Assembly (NCBI RefSeq): GCF_000759715.1
Contig: NZ_BBLU01000019.1
Coordinates: forward strand, 1 to 38,828
From: Demequina mangrovi
Lineage (GTDB): Bacteria > Actinomycetota > Actinomycetes > Actinomycetales > Demequinaceae
Direction of reading: 5' to 3'
DNA: 38,828 nucleotides
The position numbers and the translations under genes are program-made. A model generated the notes under the pieces. It was not told the DNA's origin, did not search any database, and saw only the letters and a list, made by a program, of their open reading frames with translations. Position 1 is the first letter of the stretch. Each line of letters starts with the position of its first letter. Of the stretch, positions 27,184 through 32,981 are shown piece by piece.

Positions 27184-27219
27184 GGGACGATGCGGCGGTT
27201 CCGGCCGGCGCATCGTCCC
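27184..27219. terminator. Bidirectional terminator hairpin between glgP and the tyrosine phosphatase gene
   Basis: GGGACGATGCG (27184-27194) pairs perfectly with CGCATCGTCCC (27209-27219), and a further inner CGG/CCG can pair. It lies between two converging genes, 11 nt after the glgP stop and 15 nt before the phosphatase stop. The arms are two inverted copies of a word that recurs across the window. Confidence 0.75.
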
Positions 27220-27233
27220 ACCGGGCGCGGCGC

Positions 27234-27749
27234 TCAGCGGGGGTCGACCGCTCCCGTGAGCGCCTCGCGGACCGCGGCGACCACGCCGCCCGCGCCCGCC
27301 TCGACCTGCGCGAGCGTGACGCGGAAGTCCTCGATCCCGCCGTACCAGGGGTCGTCGATGTCGAGGTCCTGCTCGCGGCCCTCGATCAGCGCGGGCGCCT
27401 CGGGGTCGAACTCGCGGTAGAGGCGCACCACGGGACGGTCCGTGAGGACGCGGAGCCGGCGGGCGTGGCCCTCGGTCATGGCGAGCACCAGATCGGCGGA
27501 GCCGAGGTCCGCGGCGGTGACCCGCCGCGCCGCACGCCGGGGGACGATGTAGCCCGCGTCGCGCAGCACCACGGCGGCGCGGCGGTCGATGGGGTTGCCG
27601 CGCTCCTCGTCGCTCACGCCCGTCGAGGTCACCTCGACCGCGTCGCCGAGCCCGGCCTCCGCGAGCCGCGCCTTGAGCACCACCTCGGCCATGGGCGAGC
27701 GGCAGATGTTGCCGGTGCAGACGGTCATGATCCGGAACGGTGAGGTCAT
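27234..27749 (-). CDS. Low-molecular-weight protein-tyrosine phosphatase
   Basis: 171 aa from an ATG at 27749. The active-site loop CTGNICRS (C11-S18, CX5R) lies at the extreme N-terminus (MTSPFRIMTVCTGNICRSPM) and the general-acid Asp is in DIDDPWYGG near residue 125. Both are hallmarks of the LMW-PTP family, which dephosphorylates phosphotyrosine in signalling or exopolysaccharide control; arsenate reductases share the fold but not this motif set. Length is normal. A GATGAT hexamer ends 6 nt before the ATG, suggesting leaderless expression. The frame remains open upstream through the 36-bp repeats, which would add repeated Arg/Glu-rich peptides; I reject that extension. Confidence 0.95.
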   Translation of the reverse strand: MTSPFRIMTVCTGNICRSPMAEVVLKARLAEAGLGDAVEVTSTGVSDEERGNPIDRRAAVVLRDAGYIVPRRAARRVTAADLGSADLVLAMTEGHARRLRVLTDRPVVRLYREFDPEAPALIEGREQDLDIDDPWYGGIEDFRVTLAQVEAGAGGVVAAVREALTGAVDPR

Positions 27750-27755
27750 GGCGCC

Positions 27756-27761
27756 ATCATC
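27756..27761 (-). promoter_or_regulatory. Candidate -10 hexamer GATGAT for the tyrosine phosphatase gene
   Basis: GATGAT on the minus strand lies 6 nt before the phosphatase ATG. If real, the 36-bp repeat array is upstream of the promoter and outside the phosphatase mRNA. Confidence 0.35.
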
Positions 27762-27808
27762 GCAGCGCCCGGGTCCGGCGTGCCGCTGCGGGAGAGACAT
27801 GTGAGGTG

Positions 27809-27951
27809 CCGGGTCCTCGCACTTTTCACGCGCGAGCGCGCAGGTACGTCGTTCGCGCATGTGAAGCACGAGCGCGCAGGCACGTCGTTCGCGCATGAAA
27901 GGCGCGAGCGCAGAGGCACGTCGTTCGTGCATGAGAAGTGCGAGGACCCGG
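27809..27951. repeat. Three 36-bp hairpin units enclosed by a 20-bp inverted repeat
   Basis: The outer arms are CCGGGTCCTCGCACTTTTCA (27809-27828) and, inverted, TGAGAAGTGCGAGGACCCGG (27932-27951), with 19 of 20 positions matching. Inside, GAGCG starts recur at 27834, 27870 and 27906, a strict 36-bp period, each followed by AGG-Y-ACGTCGTTCG. Within a unit GCGCGAGCG can pair with CGTTCGCGC around an 11-nt loop, giving a 9-bp stem with one G-T pair. The left arm of unit 2 pairs best with the right arm of unit 3 and the reverse also holds, so alternative folds exist. The element sits between the S4-domain gene and the phosphatase gene, both on the minus strand. There are no unique spacers, so it is not a CRISPR array. 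No coding role is supported. Confidence 0.85.
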
Positions 27952-27980
27952 ACACGGGCATCGGCACCGCGCGCTCATCG

Positions 27981-28032
27981 CGCACCGGACCCACGGCGCC
28001 GGTGCGGCCGGCTCGAGCGTCCGAGCGAGCCG
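27981..28032 (-). terminator. Two consecutive hairpins downstream of the S4-domain gene
   Basis: On the minus strand the S4 stop at 28048 is followed by CGGCTCG/CGAGCCG (28009-28015 with 28026-28032) and then by CGCACCGG/CCGGTGCG (27981-27988 with 27999-28006). Both stems are GC-rich and lack T-runs. A terminator is plausible. Confidence 0.4.
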
Positions 28033-28047
28033 CGACGAGCCCTCGCC

Positions 28048-28422
28048 CTAGCCGCGGGCGCGACCGCGCAGGCGGTCGATCTCGCGGCGCTCCTTCTTGG
28101 TGGGCCGGCCGGCGCCGCGGTCGCGCTGCCCGAACGGCGAGGCGAGCTCCTTGGGCGGAGGCGGCGGGCTGTGATCGAGATACGCGGCCTGCGCGACGGG
28201 CGCACCGACGCGCTTGGACAGCAGCTGGCGCACCTCGACGATGCGCACGCGCTCGCCGCCGCGCACCTCGACCGTGCTGCCCACGCCCACCTTCTGCGCG
28301 GGCTTCGCGCGCTCGCCGTCGATCCGCACGTGACCGGCGCGGCAGGCGGCGGTCGCCAGCGAGCGCGTCTTGTACAGGCGCACCGCCCACACCCACGCGT
28401 CCACCCGCACCGACTCGGCCAT
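28048..28422 (-). CDS. hslR: S4-domain RNA-binding protein, Hsp15/HslR family
   Basis: 124 aa from an ATG at 28422. The S4 domain occupies residues 5-65 (VRVDAWVWAVRLYKTRSLATAACRAGHVRIDGERAKPAQKVG is the family core, in several pieces). A basic C-terminal extension rich in Pro, Lys and Arg (PTKKERREIDRLRGRARG at the end) follows, typical of Hsp15. E. coli Hsp15 binds free 50S subunits carrying nascent chains and rescues stalled translation after heat shock; that function is likely but not shown here. TACCCT ends 6 nt before the ATG and no Shine-Dalgarno is present. It is divergent from the YgjV-like gene across 77 bp. Confidence 0.92.
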   Translation of the reverse strand: MAESVRVDAWVWAVRLYKTRSLATAACRAGHVRIDGERAKPAQKVGVGSTVEVRGGERVRIVEVRQLLSKRVGAPVAQAAYLDHSPPPPPKELASPFGQRDRGAGRPTKKERREIDRLRGRARG

Positions 28423-28428
28423 CCGACG

Positions 28429-28434
28429 AGGGTA
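28429..28434 (-). promoter_or_regulatory. -10 hexamer TACCCT for hslR (leaderless)
   Basis: TACCCT then CGTCGG then ATG on the minus strand, a 6-nt gap. The hexamer is the same as those before the kinase leader ORF and the GT2 gene. Confidence 0.5.
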
Positions 28435-28487
28435 CGCCGCACCCGACGCCCGACGCTCTCACCCGGCGCATCGTGCCTGCATCCGCC

Positions 28488-28493
28488 TACGCT
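28488..28493 (+). promoter_or_regulatory. -10 hexamer TACGCT for the YgjV-like gene (leaderless)
   Basis: TACGCT then GAGCGC then the ATG at 28500, a 6-nt gap. This promoter and the divergent hslR promoter share a 77-bp region. Confidence 0.5.
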
Positions 28494-28499
28494 GAGCGC

Positions 28500-29129
28500 A
28501 TGGACACCGTATGGGAGGCGCTCGGCTGGATCGGCTCGATCCTGGTCGTCTGGTCGCTCATGCAGGCGCGCATGCTGCGCTTCCGCTGGATGAACCTCGC
28601 GGGATCGCTGCTCGCGACGGTGTACAACACGATCTTCGAGATCTGGCCGTTCGTGGCGATGAACGGCGCGATCGTCCTCATCAACGCCTACTGGATCCTG
28701 CGCCTCACCCGCGAGCGCCACGATCCGGGCGTCTACCAGGTGCTCTCCGTCTCGCCCGAGGACCCGTTCCTCCAGCACTTCCTCAAGGTCCACGCCGCGG
28801 ACATCGCCGCGCATCGTCCCGACTTCGCCGCGCGCACCCTCGCCTCGGGCGGGAGGCGCGCGACGTACCTGGTGACCCGCGGCGACGAGGCGGTGGGCGT
28901 GGTCGCGCTCCGCGACGAGGGCGGCGGCGTCGGACTGGTCGAGCTCGACTGGGTGAAGCCGCGCTTCCGTGACTTCACGCCGGGGGAGTTCGTCTACCGC
29001 GACTCCGGCGCGCTCACCTCCGAGGGCTTCCGTCGCGTCGAGATCGAGACCCGCCCCGAGCTCGACCGCGAGTACCTGCGCAACGTGGGCTTCAGCACGC
29101 AGGGCACGCGCTGGGTGCGGGAACTGTAG
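28500..29129 (+). CDS. YgjV-family inner membrane protein with soluble GNAT-like C-terminal part
   Basis: 209 aa. The N-terminal ~70 residues form two or three TM helices (ALGWIGSILVVWSLM; MNLAGSLLATVYNTIFEIWP; AMNGAIVLINAYWIL), matching the small YgjV membrane family. From about residue 85 to the end it is soluble: a region resembling an acetyltransferase-like fold, with YLVTRGDEAVGVVALRD and the C-terminal YLRNVGFSTQGTRWVREL, which looks like the last strand of a GNAT fold. No acetyl-CoA pyrophosphate loop is obvious, so enzymatic activity is uncertain. Family function is unknown. Confidence 0.8.
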   Translation: MDTVWEALGWIGSILVVWSLMQARMLRFRWMNLAGSLLATVYNTIFEIWPFVAMNGAIVLINAYWILRLTRERHDPGVYQVLSVSPEDPFLQHFLKVHAADIAAHRPDFAARTLASGGRRATYLVTRGDEAVGVVALRDEGGGVGLVELDWVKPRFRDFTPGEFVYRDSGALTSEGFRRVEIETRPELDREYLRNVGFSTQGTRWVREL

Positions 29130-29166
29130 CGCCGCTTCCCGGGAGGGCGGAACGGACGAGCCGTGA

Positions 29167-29172
29167 CAGACT
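29167..29172 (+). promoter_or_regulatory. Candidate -10 hexamer CAGACT for the threonine aldolase gene
   Basis: CAGACT then TCTGAG then GTG, a 6-nt gap. The GAGG here abuts the start codon, too close to act as a Shine-Dalgarno, which favours a leaderless reading. Confidence 0.35.
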
Positions 29173-29178
29173 TCTGAG

Positions 29179-30276
29179 GTGAACCGCACCGTCCATTTCG
29201 CCTCCGACAACTACGCCGCCGTCCACCCCGAGGTCATGGCCGCCATGGCCGCCGCCAACGAGGGTCACGACGTCGCGTACGGCGCCGATGCCGCCACCGC
29301 GGCCTTCGACGCGGCCATCGCCTCCACCTTCGGCGACCACGCGCTCGGCTTCCCCGTCTTCAACGGCACCGGGGCCAACATCGTCTCCCTCATGGCGCTC
29401 AGCCCGCGCTGGGGCGGCATCGTCGCCTCCGAGCACGCGCACATCAACAGCGACGAGAACGGCGCGCCCGAGCGGGTCGGCGGGCTCAAGATCCTGCCGC
29501 TGCCGGCACCGGACGGTCGCCTCGACCCCGATCAGCTGGGCCGCTACGCGCGCGACCTGGGCGACATCCACCGCGCCCAGCCCGTGGTGCTGTCCGTGAC
29601 CCAGAGCACCGAGCTCGGGACGCTGTACTCGCTCGAGCAGATGGCGGAGCTCACGTACGCCGCCCATGAGCTCGGGATGCGCGTCCACATGGACGGCGCG
29701 CGCATCGCGAACGCCGCCGCGGCGCTGGGCGTCGACCTCAGGACGGCCACCGCGGGCGCGGACGTCCTGTCCTTCGGCGGCACCAAGAACGGCGCGATGC
29801 TGGGCGAGGCGGTGGTGATCCTCTCGCCCGAGCTGCGCGGCTCGCTCGCCCACGACCTTCCGTACCTGCGCAAGTCGACCATGCAGCTCGGCTCGAAGAT
29901 GCGCTACGTGTCGGCCCAGCTCACCGCGCTGCTGTCCTCGATCGACGTGACCGGCACGCCGCTGTGGCTGCGCAACGCCCGCCAGGCGAACGCGATGGCC
30001 GCCCGTCTGCGCGAGGCCCTCGCGCCGCTCGCGGAGGCCGGCGCGATCCGCTTCACTCAGGACACCGAGTCCAACGCGGTCTTCGTCGAGCTGCCGCGCG
30101 CCGCCGCCGAGGCCGTGCGCGCGGCGTTCCGCTTCTACGACTGGCAGCCCGGGGCGGCGCCGGACACCGTCGAGGCGCGCTGGATGTGCGCCTGGGACAC
30201 CACCCCGGAGGACGTCGACGGCTTCGCGGCCGCGGTCCGGGGCGCGATCGACGGCGCCGCGGCGAGGACGCGCTGA
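29179..30276 (+). CDS. ltaE: Low-specificity L-threonine aldolase (PLP-dependent)
   Basis: 365 aa from a GTG at 29179. It is a fold-type I PLP enzyme: the N-terminal FASDNYAAVHPEV matches the beta-eliminating lyase family (the usual S/D-D-N), HMDGARIANAAA holds the PLP-nitrogen Asp, and the Schiff-base lysine is K203 in SFGGTKNGAMLGEAV. It splits L-threonine or allo-threonine into glycine and acetaldehyde in the cytoplasm. The glycine could feed the glycine cleavage system whose P-protein is encoded at 13241-16090. The stop overlaps the next gene start by one base (TGATG), so the two are co-translated. Length is normal. Confidence 0.95.
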   Translation: MNRTVHFASDNYAAVHPEVMAAMAAANEGHDVAYGADAATAAFDAAIASTFGDHALGFPVFNGTGANIVSLMALSPRWGGIVASEHAHINSDENGAPERVGGLKILPLPAPDGRLDPDQLGRYARDLGDIHRAQPVVLSVTQSTELGTLYSLEQMAELTYAAHELGMRVHMDGARIANAAAALGVDLRTATAGADVLSFGGTKNGAMLGEAVVILSPELRGSLAHDLPYLRKSTMQLGSKMRYVSAQLTALLSSIDVTGTPLWLRNARQANAMAARLREALAPLAEAGAIRFTQDTESNAVFVELPRAAAEAVRAAFRFYDWQPGAAPDTVEARWMCAWDTTPEDVDGFAAAVRGAIDGAAARTR

Positions 30277-30662
30277 TGGCCGCAGCCTGCCCCTGCGGCT
30301 CCGGCGCGGCCTTCGCCGAGTGCTGCCGCCCGTTCCTGCGCGGCGACGCTCATGCCCCGACCGCCGAGGCGCTCATGCGCTCGCGCTACACCGCGTTCGT
30401 GCGGCGCGACGCGGCGTACCTCGCGAGCACGTGGCATCCGAGCACGCGGCCGCTCGACGTCGCCGCGGGACTCGAGGACACCGAGTGGCGCGGGCTCGAG
30501 GTCATCGCGACCGCGGGCGGCCAGGAGGGGGACGATGCGGGCACCGTCACCTTCGTGGCCCACCACGCCACCGGCGTGCTGTCGATCGGTCAGCACCGCG
30601 AGACCAGCCGCTTCGTGCGTGAGAACGGCTTCTGGCTGTATGTCGAGGGAGATCTCGGTTAA
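30276..30662 (+). CDS. YchJ/UPF0225 family protein with SEC-C zinc motif
   Basis: 128 aa. The ATG overlaps the threonine aldolase stop (TGATG). The N-terminus has the SEC-C-type CPCGSG...ECC zinc-binding cysteines (residues 5-22), followed by the YchJ motif AEALMRSRYTAFVRRDAAYLASTWHPSTRP and a short NTF2-like beta sheet ending FVRENGFWLYVEGDLG. The molecular function of YchJ proteins is not established. A PHO-box-like direct repeat begins within its last codons and extends past the TAA stop. Confidence 0.93.
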   Translation: MAAACPCGSGAAFAECCRPFLRGDAHAPTAEALMRSRYTAFVRRDAAYLASTWHPSTRPLDVAAGLEDTEWRGLEVIATAGGQEGDDAGTVTFVAHHATGVLSIGQHRETSRFVRENGFWLYVEGDLG

Positions 30663-30674
30663 TTCTTGGTGAAC
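30653..30674 (-). promoter_or_regulatory. PHO-box-like direct repeat upstream of the phosphate transporter gene
   Basis: On the minus strand two adjacent 11-mers read GTTCACCAAGA (30664-30674) and ATTAACCGAGA (30653-30663), 8 of 11 positions identical. GTTCACC is the core of the 11-nt PhoP direct-repeat unit known in Streptomyces. The pair lies about 120 nt upstream of the pit start, straddling the stop of the preceding gene. Candidate regulators would be PhoP or RegX3-type response regulators. Confidence 0.45.
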
Positions 30675-30782
30675 ATCGAGTGTCCTGGTAGCGCTTGCAT
30701 CGCACAGGGCGCGGCGCGCCCGCGGGACCGCGTCGGTGGCACCTTGCGACGTTATGCCTACTGATCACCCCTGACAGACCCT

Positions 30783-30788
30783 CACAAT
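30783..30788 (+). promoter_or_regulatory. Candidate -10 hexamer CACAAT for pit
   Basis: CACAAT is followed by seven bases and a GTG at 30796. The hexamer overlaps an upstream in-frame ATG (30787), which would then not be in the transcript. Confidence 0.4.
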
Positions 30789-30795
30789 GGTCGCC

Positions 30796-32079
30796 GTGAC
30801 CGAGTCCCTCCTCCTTCTGGTCGTCGTGGTCGCGACGGCCCTCGCATTCGACTTCACCAACGGCTTCCATGACACCGGCAACGCGATGGCGACGACCATC
30901 GCGACCCGGGCTCTCAAGCCGAAGCAGGCCGTCCTGCTCTCCGCGTCGCTCAACCTCGTCGGCGCGTTCCTGTCCCTCACCGTCGCGGCGACCATCGCCA
31001 AGGGCATCGTCGACGCGAACGTCGTGACCCTGGGGGTGGTGCTCGCGGGCCTCGCGGGCGGCATCCTCTGGAACCTGCTGACATGGCTGCTAGGGCTGCC
31101 ATCGAGCTCGTCCCACGCACTCATCGGCGGCGTGGTCGGCGCGGTGCTCGCCGCCGCCGGCACCTCCGGCGTGCTGTGGGGCGGCCTCCTCGCGAAGGTG
31201 CTGCTCCCGGCCCTCATCGCGCCCGTGGTCGCGATCATCGTCGGCGCGATCGGCACCCGCCTGGTCACGCACCTCACGCGCAACGTCAAGCAGGAGGACA
31301 ACGACAGGATGTTCCGCTGGGGCCAGATCGGCTCCGCGTCGCTCGTCTCCCTCGCGCACGGCACCAACGACGCGCAGAAGTCGATGGGCATCATCCTGCT
31401 CGCGCTCATCGCAGGCGGCGCCGTCCCCGCGGACTCGGGCGTCCCGTTCTGGGTGATCCTCAGCTGCGCGCTCGCCATGGCGATCGGCACCTACTTGGGC
31501 GGCTGGCGCGTCATCCGCACGCTCGGCAAGGGCCTCGTCGAGCTCGAGTCGCGCCAGGGCATGGCCGCCGAGACGTCGTCCGCCGCGGTCATCCTGCTGT
31601 CGAGCCACTTCGGCTACTCGCTCTCCACCACGCACGTCGCGACCGGCTCGATCCTCGGCTCCGGCGTCGGCATGAAGGGCGCCTCGGTGCGCTGGTCCGT
31701 CGCGGGCCGCATGTTCGTCGCGTGGCTCATCACCGTCCCTGCGGCCGCGACCGTCGGCGCCCTGGCCTACGGCCTCGGCGCGGTCATCGGCGGCGAGGCC
31801 GGCTCGTACGTGGTGTTCGGCGTGCTCATCGCGCTGTCCGCCGCGATCTGGGTCGCGTCGCGTCGCAAGCCCGTGGACCACAACAACGTCAACGAGGAGT
31901 GGGCGCCTGGCGAGGGTGACGCACCGGCCGGGACCGACGAGACGGTCGCGACCGTCGACACCGTCGACACCGTCGACACCGTCGAGGCCGTCGACGCGAT
32001 CCGCGCGGTCGACGCCGAGGAGTCCCCGGAGCGTGCCGCCGTGGGCGTCGCAGGCCACGAGCAGGGAGGCGACCGATGA
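30796..32079 (+). CDS. pit: Inorganic phosphate transporter, PiT family
   Basis: 427 aa from GTG 30796; the in-frame ATG at 30787 adds three residues but overlaps the probable -10. The PHO4 signatures FDFTNGFHDTGNAMATTIATRAL (in halves) and SLAHGTNDAQKSMGIILLAL are both present, with about ten TM segments. PiT proteins carry metal-phosphate complexes with a proton or sodium ion into the cytoplasm. The cytoplasmic tail is acidic and includes a VDTVDTVDTVEAVD repeat from a 9-bp tandem repeat. The small membrane gene downstream overlaps the stop (ATGA). A PHO-box-like repeat upstream suggests phosphate-responsive control, although many Pit systems are constitutive. Confidence 0.96.
   Translation: MTESLLLLVVVVATALAFDFTNGFHDTGNAMATTIATRALKPKQAVLLSASLNLVGAFLSLTVAATIAKGIVDANVVTLGVVLAGLAGGILWNLLTWLLGLPSSSSHALIGGVVGAVLAAAGTSGVLWGGLLAKVLLPALIAPVVAIIVGAIGTRLVTHLTRNVKQEDNDRMFRWGQIGSASLVSLAHGTNDAQKSMGIILLALIAGGAVPADSGVPFWVILSCALAMAIGTYLGGWRVIRTLGKGLVELESRQGMAAETSSAAVILLSSHFGYSLSTTHVATGSILGSGVGMKGASVRWSVAGRMFVAWLITVPAAATVGALAYGLGAVIGGEAGSYVVFGVLIALSAAIWVASRRKPVDHNNVNEEWAPGEGDAPAGTDETVATVDTVDTVDTVEAVDAIRAVDAEESPERAAVGVAGHEQGGDR
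31951..31986 (+). repeat. Four 9-bp tandem repeats in the pit tail
   Basis: ACCGTCGAC is repeated from 31951, with the fourth copy ending GAG. It encodes the VDT repeats of the acidic tail. In-frame copy-number change by slippage would not break the gene. Confidence 0.9.
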
Positions 32080-32312
32080 GCGAGTACATCGAGTGGAGCG
32101 CGCTGGGCAACGTCCTGCTGTTCGGCATCCTGGTCGGTGCCGGCCTGCCCGCGCTCTTCGCGCTGGGCGTGCGGACCGTCGCCGGTCCGAGCGCGCGCGA
32201 CGCCGAGGGCAACGTGCCCACCGGTCGCAAGGTGCTCGGCGGGATCTGCTTCGGCATCACGCTGGTCGCGGTGCTCGGCGCCGTCGCGTACATCGCCGCC
32301 GGCGGTCACTGA
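32076..32312 (+). CDS. Small two-TM membrane protein coupled to pit
   Basis: 78 aa. Its ATG overlaps the pit stop (ATGA). Two hydrophobic segments lie at about residues 12-33 (NVLLFGILVGAGLPALFALGV) and 53-75 (LGGICFGITLVAVLGAVAYIA), with a polar loop between them. Similar short membrane proteins commonly follow pit in high-GC Gram-positives, and the tight coupling suggests an accessory or stabilising partner of the transporter. No family name is certain and no enzymatic motif is seen. Confidence 0.85.
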   Translation: MSEYIEWSALGNVLLFGILVGAGLPALFALGVRTVAGPSARDAEGNVPTGRKVLGGICFGITLVAVLGAVAYIAAGGH

Positions 32313-32354
32313 GCTCGGCGGCCGCCGCGCCCCGCGCGCGAGGCGGAGCCGTGC

Positions 32355-32360
32355 TTGCCT
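32355..32360 (+). promoter_or_regulatory. Weak candidate -10 hexamer TTGCCT for the PCMT-like gene
   Basis: TTGCCT, then GGAGGC, then the ATG at 32367, keeping the 6-nt leaderless spacing seen elsewhere. The hexamer lacks the conserved second-position A. GGAGG ends one base before the ATG, too close for a normal Shine-Dalgarno. Confidence 0.3.
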
Positions 32361-32366
32361 GGAGGC

Positions 32367-32948
32367 ATGACCCGGGTCGATGACGCGTTCGCGGCGCAGC
32401 CGCGGACCCGCTTCCTGCCTCCGGGCGCGCGGCGGTCCGCCGGACTCGACATGCCGCTGTCGATCGGACACGGGCAGACCAACAGCCAGCCGAGCACCGT
32501 CCGCGAGATGCTCCGGCTCCTCGACGTCCGGCCCGGCATGAGCGTGCTCGACGTGGGCGCGGGGTCGGGATGGACCACGGCGCTGCTCGGGGAGCTCACC
32601 GGGCCGGAGGGCACGGTGCTCGGCACCGAGATCGTGCCCGCGCTCGTCGAGCTCGGCGCCGCCCATCTGAGCGGCGCAGGAGTGCCGTGGGCGCGCATCG
32701 TCGAGGCCGACCCGGGCGTTCTGGGCGCCCCCGACGAGGCGCCCTTCGACCGTGTCCTGGTGTCCGCGATGGCGCGCACGCTGCCGCTCGACCTGGTCGC
32801 GCAGCTCGCGCCGGGCGGGGTGATGGTGGCACCGGTCCACGGCACGATGCTGCGGGTGGTCCGCCGCATGCCGCCCCGGGACGACCCCGCGGAGGCGAGG
32901 GTCACCGAGCACGGCGGCTATCGGTTCGTGCCCCTGATCACTCCCTGA
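32367..32948 (+). CDS. PCMT-family (protein-L-isoaspartate O-methyltransferase-like) SAM methyltransferase
   Basis: 193 aa from ATG 32367; a TTG 12 nt upstream is in frame but lies in the putative -10. The family marker IGHGQTNSQPSTVREML is followed by the SAM-binding motif VLDVGAGSGWTTALL and the acidic TEIVPALVELG. PCMT repairs isoaspartate in damaged proteins by methylating it; paralogues modify other substrates. This protein is slightly shorter than E. coli Pcm (about 208 aa). The stop codon lies inside the arm of a strong hairpin shared with the converging arabinofuranosidase gene. Confidence 0.88.
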   Translation: MTRVDDAFAAQPRTRFLPPGARRSAGLDMPLSIGHGQTNSQPSTVREMLRLLDVRPGMSVLDVGAGSGWTTALLGELTGPEGTVLGTEIVPALVELGAAHLSGAGVPWARIVEADPGVLGAPDEAPFDRVLVSAMARTLPLDLVAQLAPGGVMVAPVHGTMLRVVRRMPPRDDPAEARVTEHGGYRFVPLITP

Positions 32949-32975
32949 GGCTCGGGCGCCGGGCGCCCGAGCCTC
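32947..32975. terminator. Bidirectional terminator between the PCMT-like and GH51 genes
   Basis: GAGGCTCGGGCG (32947-32958) and CGCCCGAGCCTC (32964-32975) form a perfect 12-bp stem with a CCGGG loop. The left arm begins within the methyltransferase stop codon and the hairpin is 7 nt past the GH51 stop. Confidence 0.8.
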
Positions 32976-32981
32976 CGCACG

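Noticed and set aside
27750..27932. N-terminal extension of the tyrosine phosphatase through the 36-bp repeats
   Set aside because: The family begins just before the CX5R loop, and a -10-like box lies directly before the ATG at 27749. The extension would only add repeated Arg/Glu-rich peptide.
27829..27940. Possible short CRISPR array
   Set aside because: The 36-bp units are contiguous with no unique spacers, and there are no cas genes.
30663..30786. Riboswitch or small RNA upstream of pit
   Set aside because: I see no recognisable aptamer core. If pit is leaderless, this stretch would not be in its mRNA.
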